64,000 nt of DNA from contig CP145415.1 in NCBI GenBank assembly GCA_036867785.1, positions 558,001 through 622,000 of the forward strand, read 5' to 3'. The notes below the pieces were generated by a model. It was not told the origin of the DNA and did no database searches. It saw only the letters and a list, made by a program, of their open reading frames with translations. Shown here piece by piece: positions 31,001 to 43,000 of the stretch (its first letter is position 1; the number at the start of each line of letters is the position of its first letter). This stretch comes from Plasmodiophora brassicae (Eukaryota > Endomyxa: Phytomyxea > Phytomyxea > Plasmodiophorida). Made by a program: the position numbers and the translations under genes.

Positions 31001-31751
31001 CACATCAACCGGTTGGTGGAAGAACTTGTACTTGTCGCGCTTCTTCAAGCGCTCCACAAGCTCCAGCAGCTGCGTTTTCCTGGCCTGATCGCGAGCATGC
31101 TGCTCGGATTGTTGGACGCTTAGCAGCGTCGACACGGGATTGGCCTCCGCTTTCGAATCGGATTGCGACTTCCGCTTGATGACCGACTTCTTCACCGTGA
31201 TCTTGAACTTCTTCACCGAGATGAACGGCTTCGGCTTCGATGACGATGTGCGAATCCGCTTCGCCTTCTGGCGTCGAACTGTCCCGGGAGTAACTGCATC
31301 AGGATCCAGTTGGGAACGCTACGCACTGGTCTGACCTGCAATGCTCTTCCAGTCCAGAGAATTCGTCACAGACTCTTTCATGAGCCTGGAGAGCACGCGT
31401 TCCACTTGAGATCGGCGGGCGAACTTCGAGAACAGCACGTCCGTTACAGGCAGCGTGCCGTCGTCGTTGGAGGACGTGGTTCGCTCCACGGTAACGATCG
31501 GGATTTGCGTACCATTCATCACGCCATGATGTTCAATCACCTACACGGCAAGTAATCAGACCCAGAATCGAGAACATGAGGGGGGCGGCGCGCACCATCG
31601 GGGTCGCCAACGACGCCGGCCCGCCGAACACAGACGACGACGCCGGCGTGGCGGGCGATATCTTGGGAAACAGTGGCGCCGACGATCGCGCATCGTCGAG
31701 CACGCTGTTCTGGTCAGCCGTCGCGTCGGCGCCGCCGCCGTGTCCGTCCAT
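28039..31751 (-). CDS. Bromodomain plus ATXR3/SDG2-type SET histone methyltransferase
   Basis: A long multi-exon gene. Start: ATG 31751 (MDGHGGGADATADQ); a 55-nt intron (GTGCGC to GTGTAG) joins LATPM to VIEHHGVMNG. Then come NLS-like Lys/Arg runs, and a bromodomain split by introns: FFHQPVDVTK|VTDYLEVIERPMDLS, FRADVDLIFYNCLKYNHPET, with the acetyl-lysine-binding Asn. Next: LRLEDVGAYDVNKAHF, a Cys-rich pre-SET (TECSDDCLCDPAECLNRG), SET (DFIVEYVGEVYPPWRWFEKQ, ASRLSHSCSPNCTSV, NEELTFDYHSVTES) and post-SET CFCGWSICRG. The C-terminal ~360 residues (28039-29104; KWHFMGSVLDGLPEWAVKFA, VYGSPMLDAVYKKKDL) match the C-terminal region of plant ATXR3/SDG2, the main H3K4 trimethylase. The N-terminal bromodomain is not part of plant ATXR3 as I know it. 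Exon joins are inferred; the reading across them is continuous. Confidence 0.85.
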
Positions 31752-32085
31752 GGGCGCCCTCCGACGCCCGACGACCAACGGACACTCGCCGCCGCCTCGG
31801 ACTTCCGCCTACGCACAACCTGCACCGGGCCCCGCGCGGCAGCAGCTTTTGCGACACTTACGTGATGCACACCCGAACCGACAGCACGTCGTACGCCGCT
31901 GCCGTTGGCTGCCTCTTCTGTAACACGCCCGGAGTATATCCCGTTGGCGAATGTTCTTTGGCGACCGTTTTTCGGGATGGGCCCAGTCGATGTCGATTCC
32001 CTCAGGACGGGTCAGAGGCGCCCCCCGCGGCGTCTGTGACGGCGGCGCGACCCGTGGGCGTTAGCGGGGCGGCCTTTGTCTGTTG
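31752..32085. promoter_or_regulatory. Divergent promoter region
   Basis: 334 bp between the start codons of the methyltransferase (-) and a small membrane protein (+). GC-rich, with no convincing gene; frames open on both strands here look like composition effects. Confidence 0.3.
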
Positions 32086-32550
32086 ATGGGTCCGATGCCG
32101 CCGGGGACGCGCTTGAGGAGGTGGGTCGTATGGCTCAACGCGAAACGCAAGGAACGCGGGTACCTGACCGCGATCGGCACCGCGGTCGTCCTGGTGTGGG
32201 GCGTGATTGCCGCCGCGATTCTGTCGTGCTTCCTGCCGCTCCTGATGGCAATCGTGTGGATCGCGCCCACGACGCCCGTCATCGACCTGTCCGCTTCAGC
32301 AACCGCCCCGGATTTGGACCCGTTCCTGTAAGGCACAGCGTACCTGCGCCTGGTTCCTGCCCTGGTGACCGTTGGCAGCAGGTCCCCGATCAAGTCCACC
32401 AGACGTGTCCGCTTCGACCTGGTCCAGAATCAGGTGTGGGAGTTCGTCCAGCGGTCACCATCTGTATCCAGCGCCGGCAGCGACATCAGCTACGACAGCG
32501 ACGAGGACTGGGCGCTGAATCCCGACGACCCCGCCCCCGTCGAGCAATAG
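32086..32550 (+). CDS. Small single-pass membrane protein with RVxF-like motif
   Basis: Two exons, 32086-32327 and 32379-32550 (51-nt intron, GTAAGG to TTGGCAG), give 137 aa. Near the N-terminus is one strongly hydrophobic segment (AIGTAVVLVWGVIAAAILSC, then FLPLLMAIVWIA), which may form one or two helices. The exon junction falls in PFL|RSPIKSTRRVRFDLV. RRVRF fits the RVxF consensus by which regulators dock on protein phosphatase 1. The tail is Ser/Asp-rich (SSAGSDISYDSDEDWALN), a likely phosphorylated acidic segment. No family recognised. A membrane-anchored PP1-targeting subunit is a reasonable guess, nothing more. Confidence 0.7.
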
Positions 32551-32797
32551 CGCAGGGCACACACATCCTGCCCTGGCCCGTCGTCGTCGTCGTTGTCGCC
32601 TCTATGTTTCATCCGTTCCTATAAATTATACGTTCACCTACGCGACCCTGTTCGCGAGCAACAACCGCAATGTTCCAGATGACGGTGCCGCTCGGGTGAC
32701 AACGACAAACAGCCGTTCCTGCTGCACGTCCCAGGAAGCAGACGCCCGAACGTACGCCGCTAATTCGGCGCAGCGAGCGAGGGCGCCGCTCGCCCGC

Positions 32798-33962
32798 ATG
32801 GAGCAGGGGCAGGCGTCATCGTCCACGCGGGCCCATCGCCGGTGCCTGCGATGGATGCTCGAGGAGTGGCAGCCGAAAGTGCCGCTGCCGATGCTGCTGG
32901 CCATCTTAGTCGGCATCAGCGCCGGGTGCGCTGGCCTGGCCGCCGTCCTGTTGCTGGAATCCGCCCGCGTCCGAACCGTCGAGGTTCGTCGCACCGCCCT
33001 GCAGGGGGATCAGCCTTGACGGGGTCCTTTCAGATGGTGCGACGATACGACGACCTGTGCGGCAGCGACACGACCTGCACGGTGCCGTTTCCCATCCAGC
33101 ACGACATGGAGGCGCCCATCAACGTGTACTACGGGCTGACCAGCTTCAACCAGAACACGAGGTTGTACACGGGAACGTTTGGGCTCTGCACCAACCAGTT
33201 GCAAGCGGTTCGTGGTGGACCAACGCCGATGTGGACTGGGGGATGATCAACTGATGGAGTCGATAGGCGAGCTCGTGCAGCGATGCGTTCCATGGGAACG
33301 GCACCGGTGGGGCGATCGCGTTCCCGGAGGGGCTTCAGCCGTTCTCGCTCATGAACGACGTGTTCACGATTTCGGTGACGAACGTCGGTGGCCAGACGTC
33401 GCCGGCTAACACGGCCAGCGATTCGATCACATGGGCGAACGAAGCCGATAAGGTTGGATGACGTGCCTGAGGTGGAGCCGGCGGCTGATGGGTGGAACAG
33501 TTTGGAACGCGCGGGCCGGCACAAGGTGAGACGCTGACGATCGTTAGACGAAACCAGGCAGGGGCGTTCGTGAACGTGACAATGCCGAACGTCAACAAGG
33601 ACCAAGCGTTTCAGAACTGGCTCAAGCCAGCAGCCCTGCCAAGATTCAGAAAGCTGTTCGCGGTACGATGGCATGTGTTACTCTGCCTGGTGGCCCGCGT
33701 CTGACTCGTGCCGCACCAGAGAGTAATGGAGTCGGTCGTCAGCGGGTCCACGATAACGATAACGATAGGGAACCACTACGAGCACCCGCGGCCGGACGGG
33801 CACAAGTTTCTAGTACTGTCAACGAAATCCTGGATGGGGACGCAGAACGATGGCCTGGGCATCGCATTCGCCGTCTTGGCAGGGATCTACCTGTTGGCAG
33901 GTCTGACTCTAGGCACCCTGTATCTAATTGGAAAACATCGATCTATACAACCCGTCGGTTAA
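32798..33962 (+). CDS. CDC50/LEM3 (TMEM30) family flippase subunit
   Basis: Beta subunit that chaperones P4-ATPase lipid flippases from ER to Golgi and plasma membrane. Start ATG 32798 (MEQGQASSSTRAHRR). First helix: VPLPMLLAILVGISAGCAGL. The ectodomain has RYDDLCGSDTTCTVPFPIQH, MEAPINVYYGLTSFNQNTR, then IAFPEGLQPFSLMNDVF (one frame over), NKDQAFQNWLKPAALPRFRK and, after an intron near 33670-33708, HKFLVLSTKSWMGTQNDGLG. The second helix is IAFAVLAGIYLLAGLTLGTL, with a short cytosolic tail. Paired cysteines and the WLKPAALP.FRKL phrase are diagnostic. At least three short introns (near 33000-33030, 33200-33300 and 33460-33560) are implied by frame changes. The stop is 48 bp from the stop of the convergent helicase gene. 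Confidence 0.9.
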
Positions 33963-34010
33963 GCTGCCGTCATGACGAACGCGCATAGCATACGGGGACT
34001 GGCAATGTAT

Positions 34011-36599
34011 TCAAGAAACAGTCCCAAAGTACTTTGGGGCGATTTCCTTCAGCAGGGCCGGGTTGACCCGCGTGATGTCTCGCATGAACAACCCGTCCGT
34101 GTCGATGCAGTCGTAGTAGAGGACCCATTGCGGCGACTGGCCTGCCAGCACTGACAGCGGGTGAACGCGCAGCTGAACCTTGGACCCGGCCGTGATCCTG
34201 TGGCAAGTAAGATCCGTTGCCGAGTACTCGCCTAGCTCGTTAACGTACAGCGTTGTGTACGTTCCGTCGTTCTGCAGGAACGCACAGTTCATGAAGAAAC
34301 CTGTCGCGATCGATTTCATGACAGCAGACGCATCGTCGCCGCACGAGACGATACGCCGGCCTGGGCACGTTGCTGAATCAGCGAGGGCATTCAGGAGCGC
34401 CGGGCGACCCATACCGTCGCGCTTGAACAGCTTTGTAATACGCTGGCGGATCTGGGCGGCACGTCGAAGGGCCCGATAGTCGATCCAGTGTTCTGTGCAC
34501 CACTGCTCGGTGCCACCGGCCTGGTCCCAGGCCCTGTAAACGTTGAGCAGGCTTAACAGGTCGCCTGAGCTGCTGTCAGCAACCACCATCGGCTAGGCAG
34601 ATCGCAAAAGCACCTTCAGCGACGGCGAACTTCTTATGGGCATTAGCCGATTGCCCTGAATATTCCCTGTTTCTCGGCCGCGTCCACACATTCCTGACGC
34701 AGAGCATCGCCGCGATATCGATCTAGGCAAGGGTGAGCACGTCTCAGAGAAACGTCGCGAAGTGCCAACCATCTCTGACGAACAGCCACGTTCAGCGGAA
34801 TCCAGCAAGGACCTGCCGAGGCGCGCGGACACGTTCATTCCTGTCAAAGCGATTCCCACGTCCGTTATATGGCAGCCGTCGTCCAGAGCATCGAGCGCGT
34901 ATAGCAACTGTAGTGCAGAGGCCATGCAATCTGGCGTAGGCGGCGTGACGTATTCAAAGTGCACTGCGATCGCATAAGACGAACAGACGCAGACGACCGG
35001 GGTGCCTGTGCCGCATACCTAAGTCGGTGACGCCGAGGCACTTCAGCTGGAGCAGCATTGGATGAGGGCACTGCCGAAGCACAGCGGGTGGCGTGAACGT
35101 CTGTCTCCATGTTGAGTGAAGACGGGCCTGCAGAAACGCGTCGGGGCGGCAGGCATACCTGCATGTCTTCGAACGCCGCCTCGGTGTACAGCCTGTATAC
35201 TTGGCCGTGCCGTAACCGACCCGCCCTGCCAGCACGTTGCATTGCAGAAGCTTGCGATATTGGGACTGCTTCGCAGTCAGTGTAAGGCCCACGATTAGAC
35301 ACACGAGAGACGCACGACCTGTGTGCAGGGACTGAAACCCGGTTCGAGGATCAAACGCGTCTTGTTTGACGAACCCACTGTCGACAACGTAGACGACGGA
35401 CGGGATCGTCACTGATGTTTCACACACGTTCGTACTGACGATTGCTTTCCTGCATGACGAATCCGGTTCGATTGCCTACACACATAGGGTAACAAGCCGC
35501 CGAGCTGCGCCCGATCTCGGTTGCTGTACCTTCAGCTGTTCGGCGGTGGCCAACCCGGCGTACATTGGCAAAGCGCGCAAGTTCCACGACGTCGGGTTCC
35601 TTTCCGTCAGGACAACGTCTTTGATCCTCGACACCACCTCATCAACCTGATTTTGTGGCGTCAGCCATATGACGCCGACACTCGCAAATAGACACGCCAC
35701 CACCGACGCACCTCTGACCGACCCGGCAGAAACACGAGGACGTCGCCTGGTGGCATCCTTCTGTGAATGTCTACCACTGTCTGGACAGCACGGTCAATGT
35801 AGTTCCTGGTGGGGGTATCCAGGTACACGACATCCACAGGATACTGGGCGCCGCCAATGCCGACGGCCACCGTGTCGCCGCCGAAGAAGGCGCAGAACAG
35901 GTCGGTGTCAATCGTGGCCGACGCGACAACGACACGTAGCTCTGGGCGCTTCTTCCGGATCTTATTCAGCAGGCCCAGAAGCACATCGGTCTCCAGGTTC
36001 CGCTCATGCGCCTCGTCGACCATGACGACGGAGTAGGCGGTCAGCAGGGGGTCCGCCATCATCTCCGATATCAGGACGGTGTCGGTCAGGAACGTCACCC
36101 GGGTGGCATCGCTCGTGCAGTTATCGAACGGAACGGCGTACCCGACCACGCCGCCGGGCTTCGTGCCCATTTCGTAGGCGACGCGGTTGGCGACGGTAAC
36201 GGCGGCCAGCACCCTCGGCTGGCTGCAGGCGATTCTGTACCCGGCCTTGGCCCACCCCGCTTCGTACTGGAACAACTGTCGTCAACGTGGCAACAAGTGA
36301 CGCCAGATCGACGCTGTTACCAGGTACTGTGGGATCTGGGTCGATTTTCCCGAGCCGGTCTGACCGCTGACGACGACGCAGCGATGCCGATCGATGGCGT
36401 ACAGCAATTCTCGACCTGACAGGTGGAGGGGCCACATCAGCGACGTTCGCGGTGCGGAATTGCCGCGGCACCGACGATGGGCATGGATCGCCAGCGATTC
36501 ACGCTGCGCGGGTATGCTGAGGTGCGCTCGCGGATTGCTGACGGCAACCGCGTCGACGTCGGCGTCGCGCTCGACGCCGACGCCGATGGCCGGCGCCAT
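34011..36599 (-). CDS. DHX35: DEAH-box RNA helicase, DHX35-like
   Basis: Spliceosome-associated ATP-dependent RNA helicase. The start [20 protein letters not shown] (ATG 36599) is followed by [15 protein letters not shown] joined to [19 protein letters not shown]; motif I is [16 protein letters not shown]. Then [20 protein letters not shown], motif [42 protein letters not shown] (motif III SAT) and VFLPGRSEV. The region 34600-35640 holds motifs V-VI and the winged-helix/ratchet exons, broken by many introns. The last exon (34011-34589) is the OB-fold: [60 protein letters not shown], ending KEIAPKYFG. Similarity to DHX35 seems strongest (AGW after motif I, KKR before SAT), but DHX8/16 kin are alternatives. 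Confidence 0.82.
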
Positions 36600-36912
36600 C
36601 GTCCCCGGCCGGCGGAACGTCATTGCCGTTGCCACTGCGACCAACTCCGCGACTGCAGTCCGCACTCTACTACTGGTCTCCTCGACACGTCGTCCCGTGC
36701 TTGCACCTGTTGCGTCAACAACGGCAACGTTGCCTGGCGCATGTATACTACTGGGGATGTGGGTGCCCGCCGTGCTCGTCACACACAGCGGTACGTCTGT
36801 ACTTGTCATGATCCGAGGTCTTCTGGGGTACCTAGCCAGCCGGGTTGACTGATTGTAGGCGGGCGACGCGCCATATCGCGCGGGCATGCTAGTAGGGCCC
36901 TGACACCGCGCC
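36600..36912. promoter_or_regulatory. Divergent promoter between helicase and armadillo genes
   Basis: 313 bp between diverging start codons. Although open on both strands, translations here show no conserved feature. Confidence 0.3.
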
Positions 36913-39900
36913 ATGACCTGGGAAGGTGCCGTGGCGGTCCTGGGCCGTTTCGCCTGGCTGCGCGCCTCACGTCTGCCGACGAACAGATTTCCACAACGTC
37001 GAGGTGGCGTACTGGGAGCTGCTGGAGAACCCGGCGATCATCACGAAGGACGACCCGAAGCGAGGGTCGCTCGCCGACCAGATACAGTTCGTCGAGCGAA
37101 TCGATGCCAAACGACGGTTCAAGGGCGTGCGGATGCTGCTGGCCATCATCAAGTGCGTCTCGTTGCGTCGCTCGCCGGCGTCACGTCTGACATGCGCTAT
37201 AGGTACAACCTGGACTTCCCCGACCTGATCGCCTCCGCCTGTCGTAAAATCAAGGTTGGACCGTAACGCGACGGTCGACGCATGGCCTGACGACGTTGTT
37301 TCGTACAGACGCTGTGTCGCGATGGCAGTTCCACCCGGGACGTCGCCCTGGACCTGCTGCGAGGCGGCGTTGCTCCGTCGCTGCTGGCCGTGCTCGACAT
37401 CACAGCGAGGAAACGCGACCGTGAAGGACAGCGTCGCGATCCAGGTGCCGACACTCGGCTCTACACGTCCATCGGTACACCCAGAGGCCACCTGCGTGTG
37501 CGCCCGGTTCCAATCAACGCACGCCTTGTTCAGGTGAAGCCCTGCACAGTTTATCATACAACGTCGAGCGCTGGTCGTCCGTCGAAGGGTTCGACATCCT
37601 GACGCAGACGAAGCTCATCGAGTACATGATCGGCGCCATGCGCGAGTACCCTGACGACCTGCCCCTGCAGACGTGCGCTACGTGGATGATCCTGAACTTC
37701 TGCTACCTGCACAAGGAGAACCAGGACAAGGTGACCGAGATGGACGGCGTCAAGCTGGTGGTCGACGCGATGAAACGGTTCAACACCGACGACGACATGC
37801 AGGACAAGGGCTGTGGCATGCTGAGGAACATGGCCGACCTATCCGCCGCGAACGACATCGTGGCGAAGCACGGCGGGATCAACCAGGTCCTGCAGGCCAT
37901 GGACACGTTCAGCGACAGCCCGTCGATCGTGGCGAACGCGATCGGCGCGCTGAGGAACCTGGCCTACAGCGTGTCGACCCGGCAGGAGATCTTCCACCTC
38001 GGCGGCTTGCACCAGATCATGTCGGCCATGGAGCGGCACCTGCAGGCGGACCTCGTCCAGGAATTCGCACTCGAAGCCGTCTGGAACCTTGCGACGCACG
38101 ACGACGTCAGGCAGCGGTTCGCCGAATCGTCCATTGTTAAAACCGTGCTGACGTCGATGCGGTTCCACCGATGGGACACCCGAATCGTCGCCGAAGGGTT
38201 GCACGCGCTCAGTCTTCTGGCCCAGAACGAGGTCATGGAGCGGCAGGTCGCCGCCGACGACGGCTTGAGGTTCGTTTCCGAGCTCCTGAACCGGTTCTCG
38301 TCGACACGTAGCGTCCAGGAACAGGTCGTCCGCCATTCCAATGGTTCGCAGGACTCGGGCTCGTTAACCAGACGCATCACAGGGTATGCAAGTCCTGCTG
38401 GTGTTCAGCCAGCATGAGCGGTGCCATTCCAAGATGATCAAATACCACGCCGTCGGTCGCGTGCTGAGCGCCCTGAAGACGCACCAGTACCAGGGGCGCC
38501 TTCAGGAAGACGGCCTCGGCGTGCTCCTGAACTTCGCCCTGAAACGTGGGTTTGCCGGCCGGACGCCTGCATGACGTGCCTGACGATCTCTGTGTGGCCC
38601 TCCAGCGAAACTTGCCGCGCGTATCATGGACAAGGGCGGCCTGACCAGGATCCTCCGATCGATGGACCTGCACCCGTTGAACGCAACGCTGCAGGAACGC
38701 GGCTGTGGCGTACTGGCCCTGCTGTCAGCGATACGTGAGATCCGGCGTTGTGGTTTGCAAACCGTCCCCCTGCGCTCGCTGACTCCCTCGAGTAGCCGAC
38801 AGCGATCGTCGGGCGCAGATCGCGAAGAGGGGCGGCATCGGCGCCCTGGTGTCGGCAATGCAGTCGCACCGATGCGTTGGTCTTCTGCAGCAGTACGCGT
38901 GCGACGCCCTCGCGAACCTGGCGCTGAACAGTACGAACCAGGGGCCGCCGCTGACCCGCCATCGTCCACGTTGACGTTTCCCGTCGTCATAGGTTATAGC
39001 CAGATCCAGATCCCTATTCGCGGCGGCGTCGAAGCCGTCGTCGAATGCATGAAGTACCACCAGGAGAAGGAGGCCGTGCAAGAGCGCGCATGTGCCGCGC
39101 TGTGGAACCTGTCGGTCACTCGTAAGACACTGAGCGCATCACGTACCGTCTATGTGCTCAGCACTGAGGAGTGGCCCCAGTTCGCAACCAGGAGAAGATC
39201 GCTGAACACGGCGGCATCGACGTTCTGTTCACCTGCCTGCGAGATCACCCGATGGCTGAGAACCTGCAGTACAACTGCTGCGGTGCCATACGGAACCTGT
39301 CGCTGTTTCAGGAGAACAGGTCGGGGGTCGCCCGAAGCGACGCGCACAGTAATGGGGAGGGTTGAGCGAATCGCGGCAGGGATCGGTTACGGATTCTGAA
39401 CGTGTTCCCTGTGATAACGGCGACGATGCAGCGACACCTGAAGAGCCTCAGCCTGCAACAGGAGGCCTGCGGCGCCATCGTGCACATGTGCCTCGACCCC
39501 ATTAATCGGCAGGTCGGGCAGGGGGAATCGGCGCATCAGTCTGGGCGGCACCTGACTGACGCGGTTCAGTTGTTCGCGAGGGAGAACGTGCTGGAGAGAA
39601 TATCCGACACGATGCGAACCCATCTGACGGATTGTCGCCTGCAGAACCACTGCGTTGGCGCCATGCTCAACTTGACGATCGACGGTACCGGGGCGGAACA
39701 CGCGCTCCTCCGCCCGGCCCGTGTTGCTGACACGTCAGGTAGATGAGAACAAGGTCCAGATGGCGACCGAGTACCCGATCCAGACGCTGTTGGAGACGAT
39801 GAAGAAGTACCCGGACATCGACGTGATTCAGGAGCGCGCCCTGCGAATCCTGTTGCACTGTTCGACCCTGGAGCAGACGCGATCGCGACTGGTGGAGCTG

Positions 39901-40041
39901 GGCGTCACCCCATGGGTCAACCGAGCCATGAGCCGACTGTCGAGCTGCGAAAGCATCGTTCGATACGGTAGCGAGGTCCTGAAGAACCTGAACGTTCCTA
40001 TCGACCTCGACGCGGTTGTTCCAGGCGACCGAGAGCAATAA
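36913..40041 (+). CDS. Armadillo-repeat protein, intron-rich
   Basis: Starts MTWE at 36913, and a short intron (GTGCCG to CGAACAG) joins to DFHNVEVAYWELLENPAI. After several more introns come YNLDFPDLIASACRKIK, SSTRDVALDLLRGGVAP and, from about 37560, regular ~42-aa ARM repeats. Examples: QTCATWMILNFCYLHKENQD, MQDKGCGMLRNMADLSAAND, VANAIGALRNLAYSVSTRQE, QEFALEAVWNLATHDDVRQR, QERACAALWNLSV, LQYNCCGAIRNLSLFQENR, QQEACGAIVHMCLDP and LQNHCVGAMLNLTIDGTG. Introns often fall between repeats, as if repeats and exons multiplied together. The last exon ends NLNVPIDLDAVVPGDREQ at 40041. ARM solenoids bind partner proteins; a specific role cannot be read. It shows no F-box or kinase domain. Its stop is 41 bp from the stop of the convergent ABC transporter. 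Confidence 0.85.
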
Positions 40042-40082
40042 AACATGGGCAGAGGCTGAAACCAAACGACGACTTCATTGGA

Positions 40083-43000
40083 TTACAATGCGGTCGCCAT
40101 GACCAGCAATGCAGAGATACGGTAGGCGACAGCCGTTACTGCAATGCCGACCAGTGCTGAGCTGAAGGCGCCGGAGCTTGAATCGAACCCGAGAAGGGAC
40201 AGAACGTCGGCACCCGTTGCGAACTGGCATCCCAGCGGGTTGCCGCATGTGAACACTTCGTCCCTGAACTCCTCGATCGCCTGGGCTCGCGCAGCGTACC
40301 TCAGTATCGATGCATGATTGAGGATATTCAGAGTTTCGGGCATCTGGGTACTGCAAGCAGCGTCAGCATTCCTTTGCTGACACGGTGTAGTCGGGAAACT
40401 GAACCGACCTGAGGAACCCAGCCATAACGGACATCAAGCTGAGGATGCTGCTAATGATCTGGACAGAGAACCCAGGCTGGGACAGCTGTGGACAACGTTA
40501 TCTACTGGCCAAACAACGGGATCGCACGCAAGGGTGGGCACCGACCAGAGAGCAGAAAGAGATACCAATGCTTTCGCCGGCGTTCACCAGCGCAAGGCTG
40601 ACGAAGATTTCGAGCCCAATGTCAATCTTGGTACCGACACAGTACGTGCTGACCAGCGCCCAGAGGATCGCCTCGAAAAGTTCTGGGAGTGGCGGAACGA
40701 CATTAATTAGACGGCACCGTCACTAGCGATACTGCAGGACGCGCGTACCGAACGGGAGTTCGTTCATCGTGTACGTCCAGAAGAACGCCGACGTCGAGTA
40801 CAATCCATCTTGGCGCTCGAACCGGAACAGGCTGCGCTCCTGTGGAAACACGGCAATGCAGTTCAGCATGCCGATGAATACCAGGGCGCCAGCCTGTTGC
40901 TACATATCACGAGTCACTCCCATGGGTCGTGAGTGCACGCTCCAGACCCCGACGTACCATGTAGCCAATCCTGGTCGTGACCGATGCCTGGTCGTGCCCG
41001 AACGGCGACAGATAGGCGGCCAGAATCAGAGCGAACGCGAGCGATTGCCCGAGGCGGGACCAGATGATGTCGGCTTGGCGCCGCAGATTTCGGAACGATC
41101 TTTCAACGAGCACGGGGAGTGCCGTCAACGACGGCCGCGTTTTCACCTTGCTGACGGACGCAGCTACGTCGTCATCGTTCAGATCATGACCCTCACTGGG
41201 TACAGCTGGAGGCGGATGCCAAGCCTCAATCAGCCTGTGAACCCGTTCCGTTGTCTGGGCCTCCGCGTCACCACGAACATCGATAGACGAAACGTCAATG
41301 GCGAAATCAGCCGGGTTCGTCAACGGAGGCCTACAACAGAAGAGCCGGTAAGCAGGGCCGCAAGACATGCAGGTCGGGTGCACAAACAGCTGATAGCCGA
41401 GCGTCGCGAAGTGAGATATCATCGCGCTGCCGGACCCTTGGAAGACGACGTGGCCTCCGCGGGCCAGAAGCAGTATTGAATCCAGAAGAGGGAAGATGTC
41501 CGATCGCGGCTGGTGAATCGTGCAAATCACGGTCCGCCCGGTCAGTGCGATCTGCTTGAGCGTTGACATCATGTTCCGTGCTGTGGCTGCATCCAGACCC
41601 TGCAAGAAGCAACGCACAAGATGAGACGAATTCGCGATGCCTACAGCGACAGTCTACCGAAGTTGGCTCATCGCAGATCAAAACTGCTGGATCGGATAAC
41701 ATGGCCAGGCCTACAGACAGTCTTCGCTTTTCACCTCCGGATAAGCCCTGGGCAAGTCAGTTGATACCGTGCTCTCGACAAAAGGCCACATTCTCTCATC
41801 CCCTGACCTTGATCTTGCCGCCACCGACGAGCGTGTCAGCACACTCAGTGAGACCGAGTTCGCCAAGGACTCTGTCAGCTGCGGATCGTTGCTTCTCATT
41901 GCTTTCGTTCGGTAGACGAAGCGCTGCAGCGTATCGCAACGTTTCGCGTGCCGTCAAGGCCGGAAGCAGGTGGGTGTCATCTTGCCGGACAGATGCCGTC
42001 CAATGGCCAATTTGTTCAGGCGCCAGCTCCTTGCCGTTGTGCAGTATCTTTCCTTTGTAGGCTACAGATGAGAACGCCTGTAATGCGGGTTTGCGGCCTG
42101 CCAGAAGCGACAAGACGGTGGACTTTCCTGCACCAGATACCCCAAAGATCGCTGTCAGCGATCCTGCAACGAAAGTCGCCGAAATCGATTGAAGGATATT
42201 GGCGGTTGAGGACGTTGACGAGAATGGCGTTTTCCGAGTAATTGCCATCGACAGATCGTCAATGATAACCGTGACCGGCTTAGAAACCTTGGTTGCTATT
42301 GAGACTTGCGCTGGCTCCTCCCGAGTTACATCTTCCTCTGAGGTCTTGACTTTCGCAGCAAATCGAACGCCCTCGTTAGGGAACAAATGCAATACCGTGC
42401 CTGCTACGATGGCCAGAGCGACGACAAGGACGATCATGACCAGGAACGGAACCAGCAAGCCCGGTTTGAAGCCGTAACCGCTTAGAACGTAGCTTCCTTG
42501 ACACGCAGGAACGCCCGATGGCAGCCCAGGACACGCAAACACCCTCGATTCAAGCTCATTGTTTGCAATCACTCGCAGACCCATTGTAATGTAGCCGACT
42601 TCGCCAAACCAGCGCAAATAGACCGGGATGACATCCACAGGGATAAAGAACCCAGATGACATGGACAGGAATGTAAATACGGAATCTGCAACCTCAACGT
42701 TAGAGCGTCGTGCAATGATACCATGTGCCAGCAATCTCACTGCCAATCAATGACGCGATGCCGAAATCCCGGCTGCACGAAGCGCAAACATAGCCCAGGG
42801 AAACACTGACAAGCGTCATGTCAGAAGTCCATGCGGAAAGGGTAACGCGATTGGCTTACGTCACGAGCTGCATCATTAGAATAGAGCAGAACGCGACGAA
42901 GAAATGATACGCAAGATCATCTTTGCGTAGCCCAATAAGAAAGTAGACAATGACGGTGTAGGCAAGGGAGGTGAACACGTAAAGCATGATGTTAACCGTG

